From Jeotgalicoccus saudimassiliensis (GTDB lineage Bacteria > Bacillota > Bacilli > Staphylococcales > Salinicoccaceae), in contig NZ_CCSE01000001.1 of assembly GCF_000756715.1 (NCBI RefSeq), positions 930,001 through 994,000 of the forward strand: a stretch of DNA of 64,000 nt, in the 5' to 3' direction. Below the pieces are notes generated by a model. The model searched no databases, had not been told where the DNA came from, and saw nothing but the letters and a program-made list of their open reading frames with translations. The position numbers and the translations under genes were made by a program. This document shows, piece by piece, positions 16,166 to 24,697 of the stretch. The first letter of the stretch is position 1. Each line of letters starts with the position of its first letter.

Positions 16166-16903
16166 ATGTATTATGTTAAAGAACTCAGTGAATGGACTGG
16201 TGTTTCCGTGCGCACGCTGCATCATTATGATTCCATTGGTCTTTTACCGGCTAACAGGAGCGACAATGGTTATCGTTACTATACTGATAAAGATCTCGAT
16301 AAACTTCAAATCATTCTGGCTTATAAGCATTTGGGATTTGAACTCCAGGAAATTAAAGAGATGTTTGCAGACAGTAAAGATAATCAGCTGACTCATTTAA
16401 GAAGACAGCTGCAACTGATGCATGACGAAAACCGGAGAATACTGACAATCATTAATACGCTGGAGTCTACGATTCTGGCGAAGGAAAGAGGGATTAGTAT
16501 GACAAGTCAGGAACGTTTTAAAGGATTAAATTATGATGATAACGAGGAGTACAAAGAAGAAGCGGCTGAAAAATACGGTAAAGAAGTGATTGATACAGCT
16601 GCTAAGAAACATCAGGGTAAAGAACAGGAAATGACCGATGGTTTTAACGAGTTGTTCTTTGCTTTTGCGAATAATCACTCGGCTGGTATGTCACCGTCAG
16701 ATGCACAGAACATTGAACTTGCGAAATCACTGCACCAGCATATACGCGAGTATTCATTCGACTGTTCGCTGGAAGTATTCGAGAGCATCGGACTGGGTTA
16801 TGTTCAGGATGAACGGTTCAAAAAGAATATCGATCAGTTTGGTGCAGGCACTGCAGAGTATATCAGTAAAGCGGTCACTGCTTACGTCAAACAGAAGCAG
16901 TAA
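16166..16903 (+). CDS. MerR-family regulator with TipAS effector domain
   Basis: A 245-residue activator of the TipAL/Mta/SkgA group. Residues 1-70 are the winged helix (YYVKELSEWTGVSVRTLHHY and DNGYRYYTDKDL), followed by a coiled-coil dimerisation helix to about 115. Residues 125-245 are a TipAS-type domain (SQERFKGLNYDDNEEYKEEA through GTAEYISKAV), which in relatives binds large antibiotics or other drugs. The ATG at 16166 follows AGGAGG. The 19-bp spacer promoter argues for self-activation. No drug pump lies directly next to it, so its wider regulon is not apparent. Confidence 0.9.
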   Translation: MYYVKELSEWTGVSVRTLHHYDSIGLLPANRSDNGYRYYTDKDLDKLQIILAYKHLGFELQEIKEMFADSKDNQLTHLRRQLQLMHDENRRILTIINTLESTILAKERGISMTSQERFKGLNYDDNEEYKEEAAEKYGKEVIDTAAKKHQGKEQEMTDGFNELFFAFANNHSAGMSPSDAQNIELAKSLHQHIREYSFDCSLEVFESIGLGYVQDERFKKNIDQFGAGTAEYISKAVTAYVKQKQ

Positions 16904-16908
16904 ACTTC

Positions 16909-16948
16909 AAAAAAGGAAGCGAGATAAGAATCCCGCTTCCTTTTTTAT
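16909..16948. terminator. Bidirectional terminator after the MerR gene
   Basis: AAAAAAGGAAGCG pairs with CGCTTCCTTTTTT around AGATAAGAATCC. It separates the convergent MerR and dipeptidase genes. Confidence 0.85.
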
Positions 16949-16979
16949 ATTCCAGAATTAAGGTATCCCTCGGACTTGG

Positions 16980-18341
16980 TTATGAGTCTTTACTGTACTC
17001 CCCGAGCGCCTTCACCAGATTACACGTACATTTAATCCCGCCGAAAAAGTTCTCCACTTTCAGGTTCTCGTTGGGTGAATGGTTGTGCTGGTCGAAGTTG
17101 GCGTACGGCATGATGATCGATGGTGTGCCCAGGTAATCGGTCCATACATAGTCAGGCAATGATCCCGGCATGCTCGGCTGCACTAACGGTATCTTCTTGT
17201 ATGCCTCCCCCACAGCGTCTGTCACCACCTGTACGATTTCGAGATCCGATGGTGTTCTCGACGGATGCATTGCGCCTCTGTATGTCACTTTAATGTCCGG
17301 ATCGAACTCCTCGACGTGTGCCTCAATCTTCCGGAATATATCTGCCGGGTCCTGGTCGGCGACGAGTCTCATATCGATACTCACTGTTGCCGTCGACGGA
17401 ATGATTGTTTTCGCATTGTCCCCCGTATAGCCGCTTTCCATCCCCGCAATATTAAACGTCGGTTCCATCGTGAGCTTACGATAGTACGTCTCCCCGTCCA
17501 TGTTTAAGTCTGTAAAGCCGATTTTCTCTTTGATGTCTTTCTGGTCGTATGGTAATGACGATAAAAGTCTCATGTCTGTCTGTGAAGGTTCACGGATGTT
17601 ATCGTAGAATCCTTCCACTAATACATTACCGTTCTCATCACGCATCGTGTTTAAGAGCTCTATCGTTTTCCACACTGGATTGGGTACAATGTTCCCGGTG
17701 TTGCCGGAGTGGTTATCGAAGTCCGCAGTTTTGATGGTCATTTCAAAGTTGAGTATGCCCCTGACGCCTAAGAGTATTAACGGATTGCCGCTGTTGTGGG
17801 AGGAGCCGTCGGCTGTGTAGACCAGATCCGCTTCAAGCAGCGCTTTGTTCTTATCCACAAATTCGGGCAGGTGCACACTGCCAAGTTCTTCTTCTCCTTC
17901 AAATACAAACTTAATATTAATCGGCAGCTCACCGTAGAGTTTCTGATACGTCTTAATACCAAGCAGCTGTGCCATTAATTGTCCTTTGTTATCACCTGCA
18001 CCCCTGGCGTAGATTCTCCCGTTTCTTATCTCGGGTTCAAATGGATCTGATTCCCACAGTTCCAGCGGTTCAACAGCCTGAACGTCGTAGTGGCCGTAGA
18101 TTAATAAGGTGAAGCGGTTATTTTCGTTCATCAGCTCGCCGTAAACGACGGGGTTGCCGTCGGTTTCCATCATTCGGGTGCGAATTCCTAGCGCTTCCAT
18201 GTCGTCTTTCAGTACGCCGGCACATTGTCTGATTGCCCCTGTATCGGTGCTGATACTCTTAATTTTAAGAAAGTTAAACAGCTGACCCATATACATATCT
18301 TTGTGTTTCAGTAAAACCGAATCCATCTCTTCAAGTGTCAT
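16980..18341 (-). CDS. M20-family dipeptidase/amidohydrolase
   Basis: A 453-residue metallopeptidase of the M20 (ArgE/DapE/CPG2/carnosinase) group, length typical. Metal-site motifs are intact: YGHYDVQAVEPLELWESDPF (His and Asp), GAGDNKGQLMAQ (bridging Asp), FVFEGEEELGS (the general-base Glu pair), YTADGS, and a C-terminal His near DQHNHSPNENL. NFDNHSGNTGNIVPNP lies in the dimerisation domain. It probably cleaves dipeptides in the cytoplasm; the substrate cannot be read from sequence. Start ATG after AAAGGGGAA. Single-gene unit. Confidence 0.85.
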   Translation of the reverse strand: MTLEEMDSVLLKHKDMYMGQLFNFLKIKSISTDTGAIRQCAGVLKDDMEALGIRTRMMETDGNPVVYGELMNENNRFTLLIYGHYDVQAVEPLELWESDPFEPEIRNGRIYARGAGDNKGQLMAQLLGIKTYQKLYGELPINIKFVFEGEEELGSVHLPEFVDKNKALLEADLVYTADGSSHNSGNPLILLGVRGILNFEMTIKTADFDNHSGNTGNIVPNPVWKTIELLNTMRDENGNVLVEGFYDNIREPSQTDMRLLSSLPYDQKDIKEKIGFTDLNMDGETYYRKLTMEPTFNIAGMESGYTGDNAKTIIPSTATVSIDMRLVADQDPADIFRKIEAHVEEFDPDIKVTYRGAMHPSRTPSDLEIVQVVTDAVGEAYKKIPLVQPSMPGSLPDYVWTDYLGTPSIIMPYANFDQHNHSPNENLKVENFFGGIKCTCNLVKALGEYSKDS

Positions 18342-18525
18342 ATCTGTTCCCCTTTACGAATTACTTTGTCAGTTGTCATAATATTACTACAATTTAAAAG
18401 AGAATGATAATTGATATTTTATTTAGCTGTCAGTAACCCGCATAATAATTTTTCTTTGACATATGTCCGCTGTCCTCTTATACTGACTAAATCATACTAA
18501 AGCACTCAGGAATAGGAGAATTCAA

Positions 18526-19779
18526 TTGGTCAGTCATATAAATACCGTGAGTAAAGCAATGGACCCCGTCCATCGTCATGCAGATACACTGAAAGATCCT
18601 CAAAAATTGCTTATCGGCGGTGGCATTATAGTCAGTTTAGTCTTATTTATATATTTAGCAATCACCCAATCGATCATGCAGCCGGTGCTTATGGTGCTTG
18701 GTTTACTGCTCGGGTATACGTTATTTCATGCCCGCTTCGGTTTCACTTCCGCTTTCAGACGGCTGATGTCTGTCGGCAACGGTGAAGCAATACGGGCGCA
18801 TATGGTCATGCTTGGTACAGCAACTGTATTATTCGCACCGATTTTAGCGCTCGGCATTTCATTTTTTGGTGCCGAAGTCACTGGTTATGTCTCACCCATC
18901 GGTGTCAGTCTGATTGTCGGTGCATTTATCTTTGGTATCGGCATGCAGCTCGGCGGCGGTTGTGCATCCGGTACGCTGTATTCAATCGGCGGCGGCCGTT
19001 CTGTAATGTTCATCACTCTGATTTTCTTCATCATCGGTACGACAATCGGTGCCGCACATTTGCCATTTTGGACGGAAGACCTGCCTTCGATGGGCACATT
19101 TTCACTCGCTACTTCGACTAATCTCGGCTACGGCGGCGCTTTGGTCGTCTCGTTATTGATATTCGGCTTAATCGCCTTTATCAGTAAAGTCGTTGAGAAA
19201 AAGAGAAACGCTCCTAAAGTGGCACCGCTGCCAAGTGCACGCGGCTGGAAAAGAATTTTCAGAGGATCCTGGCCGTTAATGGTGGCAGCAGTCGCACTGG
19301 CAGTGTTAAATGCCTTAACGCTGATGACGCGCGGTGAACCGTGGGGAATTACTTCAGCATTTGCGCTGTGGGGATCTAAAGTCGCAGAATTCATCGGGTT
19401 TGACGTTGCGAGCTGGGGTTACTGGCAGGGAGAAGCGGCAACTGCTTTAAACTCATCAATATTTGCCGACTCTACGACTGTACTGAACTTCGGGGTCATC
19501 CTGGGTGCATTTATAGCATCAGCAGCAGGCGGTTTGTTTAAGTTCACTAAAATCACCAAAGGTAATGTTATGGCCTCGGTCATCGGTGGTCTGTTAATGG
19601 GCTACGGTGCACGCCTCGCATTCGGCTGTAACATCGGTGCTTACTTCGGCGGCATTGCGTCATTCAGCCTGCACGGCTATATTTGGGGTATCGTGGCCAT
19701 CGGTGGTACATTCCTTGCACTTTACTTAAGACCCCTGTTCGGGTTATCCGTACCAAAATCGAATGACTCTGTATGTTAA
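18526..19779 (+). CDS. YeeE/YedE (TsuA-like) sulfur-compound transporter
   Basis: A 417-residue polytopic protein of the YeeE/YedE family, whose characterised member TsuA takes up thiosulfate. Two related halves carry the conserved cysteine loops: GMQLGGGCASGTLYSIGGG in the first and ARLAFGCNIGAYFGGIASFS in the second. About ten membrane segments are visible. Translation most likely begins at TTG 18526, with GGAG seven bases before it. No TusA/SirA-like partner gene is adjacent. Thiosulfate or a similar sulfur ion is the likely cargo by family. Confidence 0.85.
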   Translation: MVSHINTVSKAMDPVHRHADTLKDPQKLLIGGGIIVSLVLFIYLAITQSIMQPVLMVLGLLLGYTLFHARFGFTSAFRRLMSVGNGEAIRAHMVMLGTATVLFAPILALGISFFGAEVTGYVSPIGVSLIVGAFIFGIGMQLGGGCASGTLYSIGGGRSVMFITLIFFIIGTTIGAAHLPFWTEDLPSMGTFSLATSTNLGYGGALVVSLLIFGLIAFISKVVEKKRNAPKVAPLPSARGWKRIFRGSWPLMVAAVALAVLNALTLMTRGEPWGITSAFALWGSKVAEFIGFDVASWGYWQGEAATALNSSIFADSTTVLNFGVILGAFIASAAGGLFKFTKITKGNVMASVIGGLLMGYGARLAFGCNIGAYFGGIASFSLHGYIWGIVAIGGTFLALYLRPLFGLSVPKSNDSVC

Positions 19780-19815
19780 TAAGAATAAATTGGGACAAGA
19801 GTCCCGCATAAAATC

Positions 19816-19862
19816 AAATGACTCCACATTAAGATTTATACCTTAATGTGGAGTCATTTTTA
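19816..19862. terminator. Bidirectional terminator
   Basis: AAATGACTCCACATTAAG pairs perfectly with CTTAATGTGGAGTCATTT, between convergent genes. A smaller hairpin (GGGACaagaGTCCC, about 19792-19805) precedes it. Confidence 0.9.
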
Positions 19863-19942
19863 TGTCTTATTCGATTTGGGTGGTATTGAGCGGTAAAAAA
19901 TACACCTATGAATCATGATAAGTGTAAAAAAATATTCTATCT

Positions 19943-20311
19943 TCAATACAGCCCTGTTCCCGACAGCCTGATCAGTCTGCCGGCAATATATTTTTTGGCA
20001 TCATTATCGGTGTCAAAACTTCTTTCATCAAATATATAGTTTCTTTCTCTGAAGAAGGTATGCCATCTGCCGTCTTCTTTATAATAGTGAAAGCCTTCTT
20101 TTAATGACTCTTTGCTTGTATCTTCGCTCTCAGGCAGACCGTTCTTCAGTATATAGTCATGGACATCCGCTTCACTCACCGTAAACACATCACGATAACT
20201 GTGATGCATCATGTTTTTGACACCGAGTGTCTGACAGGCATAGTCGTAAGCACGTCCCCTGCCTTCAAGTAATATTTTTATCTGTGTGTCTTTGTCTGAC
20301 AAAATTATCAT
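19943..20311 (-). CDS. Small unknown protein coupled to the DUF218 gene
   Basis: A 122-residue acidic soluble protein that I do not recognise. The C-terminal half (GFHYYKEDGRWHTFFRERNY, then IFDERSFDTDNDAKKYIAGR) has the compact aromatic-rich look of small immunity-type proteins, but that is only an impression. Its ATG overlaps the stop codon of the upstream gene (ATGA), so translation is coupled. A TTG nine bases into the frame has a better-spaced GAGGG site and is an alternative start. Confidence 0.55.
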   Translation of the reverse strand: MIILSDKDTQIKILLEGRGRAYDYACQTLGVKNMMHHSYRDVFTVSEADVHDYILKNGLPESEDTSKESLKEGFHYYKEDGRWHTFFRERNYIFDERSFDTDNDAKKYIAGRLIRLSGTGLY

Positions 20312-20889
20312 CCCTCATCCGGTTCATCTATAAAGTTATATAAGCCGAGTCTGTAGCCCCACAGTTTATAAAATTCACTGAACCAGGCTCTGTCCCAGTC
20401 AGCTCTGTCGTTCCACGCCTGCCCGTCCGCACCGAGTGCTGCGATATATTTCAAATCGTAATCACCATCACTGACTCTGTCGTAAATCATCTTGGACCGC
20501 TTCAGGTGATAGTCACTCGTTACGACCAGGGCACTGTCAAAACTGTAGTCATCCATTATCTTCAGAGACTCAACCGCATTGGTATAGGTGCTCGTTGCCT
20601 TATACTCTTCTATAATGGCATCTTCTGCTATACCGAGTTCCAGGGCGAATTCCCTACTCTGTGCGTAAATATCTTCACGCTCTGGTGTAATCATGACGTA
20701 ATCCGCGTAGCCTGCGTGGTACAATTCTGCAGCTTTCTCCATACGGCCGGCATCTCCCCCGCCGAGCATAATAATCACATCGGCTTTTTCCGGTGTATCT
20801 GTGTCACTATGGTTAAAGCTGTCTATCACTGATGTCACCACCAGCATTAAAGCAATACAAAAAATAATGACTGCTATTCTTATTTTCAT
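20308..20889 (-). CDS. DUF218/YdcF-type membrane-anchored protein
   Basis: A 193-residue protein with one N-terminal membrane anchor (IRIAVIIFCIALMLVVTSVI) and an extracytoplasmic DUF218 domain. Family marks: ADVIIMLGGGDAGRMEKAAE, then ALELGIAEDAIIEEYKATST and ALVVTSDYHLKRSKMIYDR. Relatives (SanA, ElyC, YdcF) act on envelope precursors or bind nucleotides; the exact role is unsettled. AGGAG precedes the ATG. It is translationally coupled to the small gene that follows. Confidence 0.85.
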   Translation of the reverse strand: MKIRIAVIIFCIALMLVVTSVIDSFNHSDTDTPEKADVIIMLGGGDAGRMEKAAELYHAGYADYVMITPEREDIYAQSREFALELGIAEDAIIEEYKATSTYTNAVESLKIMDDYSFDSALVVTSDYHLKRSKMIYDRVSDGDYDLKYIAALGADGQAWNDRADWDRAWFSEFYKLWGYRLGLYNFIDEPDEG

Positions 20890-20984
20890 GTTTTTCTCCT
20901 GCGTGTTTTCTCTGTACTTTATAAATGATTATCATAGCACACACGCTTTAAATTGAAAGAAAAAACACATGAGAATCGGGTGAG

Positions 20985-21683
20985 TTATTTTAAAGTGACC
21001 GGATTTATTTTTACTTTGTCATTAGGTACAGCAGGAATATCGTTGAATTCAAAGTTGAAATCCTGTTCGGGGAAATCGAATTCCAGATGGTTAACCAGGA
21101 AGTCGAGTGTCTTACGCATCATAGCTATAGTGATGAACTCCCCTGCACAACGGTGGCCGAAGTCATAAGATCCGCCGCCCTGCGGAATAAAGTTAAAGGG
21201 AGTCTGCTGCCAGCCTTCGAATCTTTCAGGCATAAAGACCTCCGGTTGAACCCAGTCGTCAGGATGACGGTTGGTGCCGTATAACTCGACAGTATCATCC
21301 GACGTCTTTTCTCTAAAAAATTCGTGCCAGTATTTTTGAGTTAAGCTTTCAATCTCGTCCATGGCATTCTGATCCATTAAAGACATGAACATGGCTTTAC
21401 GGTGCTGGTGCGCCTCACCGTCGAGACCCTGGACACCCCCCTGACCGAACAGCGTCTTTTTCACTCTGGCGGGTGCCGCATCACTGCGCCTGAAGCGGGT
21501 GTTGTCGTAAAAGAGTTCAGCAAGTTCACTGCCTGTAAGACAGATGGTCTTTTCACCGAGGATGCGGGTTTCGAAAATTTTTGTGTCTAACTCACTGTCA
21601 CGATACATGACGAACTCGTAACCCTCTTTCAGAATACTTAAAGTCTTGTCAAAGCCAGAGTCTTTTGGCATATTTGAATTCAT
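20985..21683 (-). pseudogene. CYP152 fatty-acid P450 with a large in-frame internal deletion
   Basis: An open frame of 232 residues where the CYP152 family (OleT, BSbeta) has about 420. Residues 1-135 match the N-terminus (KTLFGQGGVQGLDGEAHQHR, MFMSLMDQN) and 136-232 match the C-terminus (VFMPERFEGWQQTPFNFIPQ, haem-ligand loop GHRCAGE with Cys179). Some 180-190 residues, including the I-helix Arg-Pro that binds the fatty-acid carboxylate, are missing at about Y135/G136 (near 21278). Residue 85 is Gln, as in BSbeta, not His as in OleT. A good AGGAG site remains. The protein cannot be an active P450; deletion between short repeats is likely. Confidence 0.85.
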
Positions 21684-21881
21684 TTAACCACTCCTAATTA
21701 ATATACTTTAATTAGTTTTACCTAGATGTAGATTTGTTACACTTATCTGTGAAAAAAATCTCAATTTATATTTGGAAAATTACAAGATAAAAACCAATTA
21801 ACTGAAGAAAGACAAAAAGACACGCATAGGGAGTCATACATATCTTTAATAATTATAATTTTGAAAAAATCCTGCTCCCCC

Positions 21882-22472
21882 TTAAATATCCATATTATTT
21901 ACTAGATCATAAACTTTCGGCATAGTCTTATTAATATATTCTGTATTAACTTTAAGGCTCTCCCTATTTTTCATTTCATGATCGTAATATTTCCAATCAT
22001 CATGATGTACTTGAGGAGAAGGATGATGGAAAAATAGCTCTTTAACATTTAGTTCATCTTCTAAATTTTTTGTTTGTGCTTTCCATGCTCTTTCAGTGGC
22101 TACTCCAAATAGAATAATAAGGGTGTTTTCATCGAATCTATGCTTTATTTCATTTATTTCTAGCTCTTTTATATTGACAAAATAAATTCCTTTCTCTTTA
22201 AACTCATGAACTACTTTTTCAACATTAGTATACTTACTGAATTCAGTCATTTTTAATGGTTTACCTGCTAAAAAACTCATCACTCTTCTATAAGAAGTTA
22301 TTTTATATAATCTCTCACAGTCTGAGTCTTTATGTTTCTTTTCATTGTTTAATTTCGGAATAAAAGCTACCGTGCAAAAATCATATCCTTTTAAACTCAA
22401 TGGTCCATACCTTTTATTTCTCGGATACTTATCAAGACCTACAACAAGTACTCGAATATTTTCATTATGCAT
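21882..22472 (-). CDS. Uracil-DNA-glycosylase-fold-like protein
   Basis: A 196-residue protein with the spaced signatures of the uracil-DNA glycosylase superfamily. VLVVGLDKYPRNKRYGPLSL stands where motif A (GQDPY...) would be, ILFGVATERAWK resembles the LLWG-type strand, and FFHHPSPQVHH resembles motif B (HPSP). The usual catalytic residues are not clearly kept, so it may bind rather than excise bases. AAGGAG precedes the ATG. The gene is AT-rich and divergent from the 2TM-NUDIX gene at 22864 across about 390 bp. I cannot name a subfamily; it may be part of an accessory or defence module. Confidence 0.4.
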   Translation of the reverse strand: MHNENIRVLVVGLDKYPRNKRYGPLSLKGYDFCTVAFIPKLNNEKKHKDSDCERLYKITSYRRVMSFLAGKPLKMTEFSKYTNVEKVVHEFKEKGIYFVNIKELEINEIKHRFDENTLIILFGVATERAWKAQTKNLEDELNVKELFFHHPSPQVHHDDWKYYDHEMKNRESLKVNTEYINKTMPKVYDLVNNMDI

Positions 22473-22754
22473 TTATATGCTCCTTTAAGCTGATTGATAA
22501 TTAATCTATGCTACTACATTCTGCTATAACTTTAATTTTTGTATTGGGATAATTTCATCATTTGCATTATGTTAACAATTATCAAATTTCTTTAAAAAAT
22601 ATGACATATCTCAAAAAAAATCTTCTATGTATTTTAGTAGTAGTTTCACCTAATATATATTACATAGCTTTACCCTGCATATAGAAAAAATATATTAATG
22701 TGTTATGTAATAAAGTTAAGATTCAAAGATTTAAAAAACAAAAATCAAAACCCG

Positions 22755-22783
22755 TAGAATGGGACATATTTAATACCATTCTA
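22755..22783. repeat. Inverted repeat in the spacer between divergent accessory genes
   Basis: TAGAATGG (22755-22762) pairs with CCATTCTA (22776-22783), followed by TATAAAAAG. It could be an operator or a weak terminator for the gene to its right or left. The remaining spacer 22473-22754 is very AT-rich, with nothing else recognisable. Confidence 0.4.
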
Positions 22784-22863
22784 TATAAAAAGTCTGTAGC
22801 TCTACATTGAAATGTATGCTATACATTAAATATAGTAGAATATTATATGGGGAGGTTATTACT

Positions 22864-24063
22864 ATTAGAAGACTGATAAAAAAGATAGTTGTATGGTCTG
22901 ATTCACAAATACTGCAAATCTTTATAATTACATTATTATTTTTATTCATCTTCTTGCTTTTTATTTATACTCAAAATGATGTGCTTACACTAGTAGATGT
23001 TACTATTATATCTACATTTTTAATTACATTCTTTGTTTCCGTCTTATTCAACAAAAGTATCGATAAATTGAGAGTTCATGTAGAAGACGAGATTAAAGTG
23101 AATTATAATGCTGACAAATTAATGAAAAGATATCCAGCTGAAATTGAGGAAGGTAGTTTCTTCAAAAATAGAGGAGAGCTTTGTCCGATAATTGTTCTCT
23201 ATACTCATGAACCTAATAAAGAAATACATATAAGCGATTCAGACAAACAATATGTTCTTCCTAATATCATTACTAATTATGTTGATAAAATATTAAATGC
23301 GCACAAAGCAAGTAAAATTAATCATAAAAAAATGGTGAGATTGGATGATGTTCGTAAAACAGATAAAGGTGTAGAATTATTCACGTCCAGAACTACTTAT
23401 TTAGATACATTATTAACCAATAGAGCAATTGATTATACACTGGCTAATAGATTAACTATTCGTGATGTTCTTGAACCCGGCCCGTATATTAATGATTTAA
23501 AAACGTCTACACTTTCAAATCATTTAGGATTTAATATTATGGTTTTTGATAATGAAGACAATGTCATACTGACAAAAAGAGCAAAAAGTGTGACAACTGC
23601 TAAAGGTAAATGGAGTTTCGGAGGATCTGGATCACTAAAATTAGATAATGCATTAAACGATAATAGAGAACTGAAAATAGCAGGAATTGAGAAATCTGTA
23701 AAAGTAAATTTAGAGAATACACTTGGGATAAACTCTAAATACATAGATTTTAATTTAGAACGTGATCTAATCTGTGTTTACAGAGAAATGTTTGAAGGCG
23801 GAAAACCACATTTTTTGTTAAAATGCAGTATTAACCTATCGTCTGATAAAATCTATAGTACATTTGATACTTATAAACAGAAATTGACTAAAAAAAGGAA
23901 AAATAAGAAGGAACTGCATATTACTGAAATTAAATTAATGAACTTTTCCAGCCTTAAAAACTTAAATAGTCATAATAATCTCCGAATAGGTAATGAAAAC
24001 CTTGAGCTTGCACATACTGTCTCATCTGCATTGAAAGTTGCTATTTATTTATTAGACAGATAG
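22864..24063 (+). CDS. 2TM-NUDIX protein, CBASS-effector-like
   Basis: About 399 residues. Two closely spaced membrane helices (about 16-35 and 44-62), a middle region of unknown fold, and from about residue 221 a NUDIX-like domain (LGFNIMVFDNEDNVILTKRA, GKWSFGGSGSLKL). The canonical Nudix box Glu cluster is absent, so binding rather than hydrolysis is likely. This two-helix plus NUDIX build matches effectors listed for cyclic-nucleotide (CBASS/SMODS) defence. No nucleotide cyclase gene is adjacent. Start: a strong GGGGAGG lies eight bases before an in-frame ATT at 22864; in-frame ATGs at 22807 and 22816 lack a ribosome site. Use of ATT is unusual and uncertain. Confidence 0.55.
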   Translation: MRRLIKKIVVWSDSQILQIFIITLLFLFIFLLFIYTQNDVLTLVDVTIISTFLITFFVSVLFNKSIDKLRVHVEDEIKVNYNADKLMKRYPAEIEEGSFFKNRGELCPIIVLYTHEPNKEIHISDSDKQYVLPNIITNYVDKILNAHKASKINHKKMVRLDDVRKTDKGVELFTSRTTYLDTLLTNRAIDYTLANRLTIRDVLEPGPYINDLKTSTLSNHLGFNIMVFDNEDNVILTKRAKSVTTAKGKWSFGGSGSLKLDNALNDNRELKIAGIEKSVKVNLENTLGINSKYIDFNLERDLICVYREMFEGGKPHFLLKCSINLSSDKIYSTFDTYKQKLTKKRKNKKELHITEIKLMNFSSLKNLNSHNNLRIGNENLELAHTVSSALKVAIYLLDR

Positions 24064-24183
24064 AGTCATAATAAAAACTAATAATCCCTTACTAATCGTT
24101 AATAATGAATTTAAATGCATAGAAAGACACCTACATGAAATATGAACTCCCCTGTCAAATCGACAGGTAAAAAACAAAATAAT

Positions 24184-24294
24184 TGGACTTGTCAAGAAAA
24201 CCTAAACACTAGGTTAAGAGACTTTTGTAAGTTAATCCTGATTATTTAGAGTTTCAAACTCTTTGGGGGATAGAAAGCCAAAAGAAGAGCGTAA
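24184..24294 (-). pseudogene. IS3-family transposase 3' remnant
   Basis: On the minus strand LRSSFGFLSPKEFETLNNQD and a stop (24232) match the C-terminal end of IS3-family OrfB proteins. Immediately beyond lies a terminal-repeat-like sequence (about 24184-24212). Only the last 20-25 codons remain. The DNA 24064-24183 between the 2TM-NUDIX gene and this remnant shows nothing else. Confidence 0.6.
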
Positions 24295-24322
24295 TTGTAA
24301 CCGTCAAGTAGAATTCAACACT

Positions 24323-24454
24323 TGGGGGTGCGGACAAAATCTTAGACCAAAAGGTCTTAGGAGGTAGTCCATGTATACTTATGATGAAAAACTAAGAGCA
24401 ATCATTCTTTATTTTAAATATGAATCATACGCGGTGGCACTGAATGAACTCTAA
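24323..24454 (+). pseudogene. IS3-family orfA 5' remnant
   Basis: A terminal-repeat-like sequence (about 24323-24345), then AGGAGG and an ATG at 24371 reading MYTYDEKLRAIILYFKYESY and AVALNEL before a stop. This is the opening of an IS3-type OrfA helix-turn-helix protein. It breaks off exactly where CYP152 remnant sequence begins (about 24446), so the two pieces were joined by a rearrangement. Confidence 0.6.
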
Positions 24455-24627
24455 ATGATTGACCAGGAAGTCGAGTGTCGTGCGCATGACAACTATAGTG
24501 ATAAGTCTCACTGAACAGCGGTGACCGAAACCATAACTGCCACCTCCCTGAGTAATAGAGATAAACGGTGTCTGCTGCCATCCTTCAAACCGCTCTGGAG
24601 AGAATACTTCAGGATTTACTCAGTTGC
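24446..24627 (-). pseudogene. Second CYP152 fragment
   Basis: The minus strand reads PEVFSPERFEGWQQTPF, then a haem-loop-like GGGSYGFGHRC and TTLDFLVNHLEF. This is nearly the same as residues 147-205 of the damaged CYP152 gene at 20985. It has lost the conserved Gly-Glu after the haem cysteine and carries a TGA where the other copy has Trp. One side ends at the IS3 fragment and the other at the IS21 element. Confidence 0.75.
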
Positions 24628-24697
24628 TTACGGCGCTGCTAAGTTACCATAAAAACGCGATTTACGATACCACCTAAATCGCGTTTGTCATTACCAC

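Noticed and set aside
22473-24063. A complete CBASS operon around the 2TM-NUDIX gene.
   Set aside because: No CD-NTase (GS/DxD nucleotidyltransferase), E1/E2 or HORMA-like gene is present in the neighbourhood.
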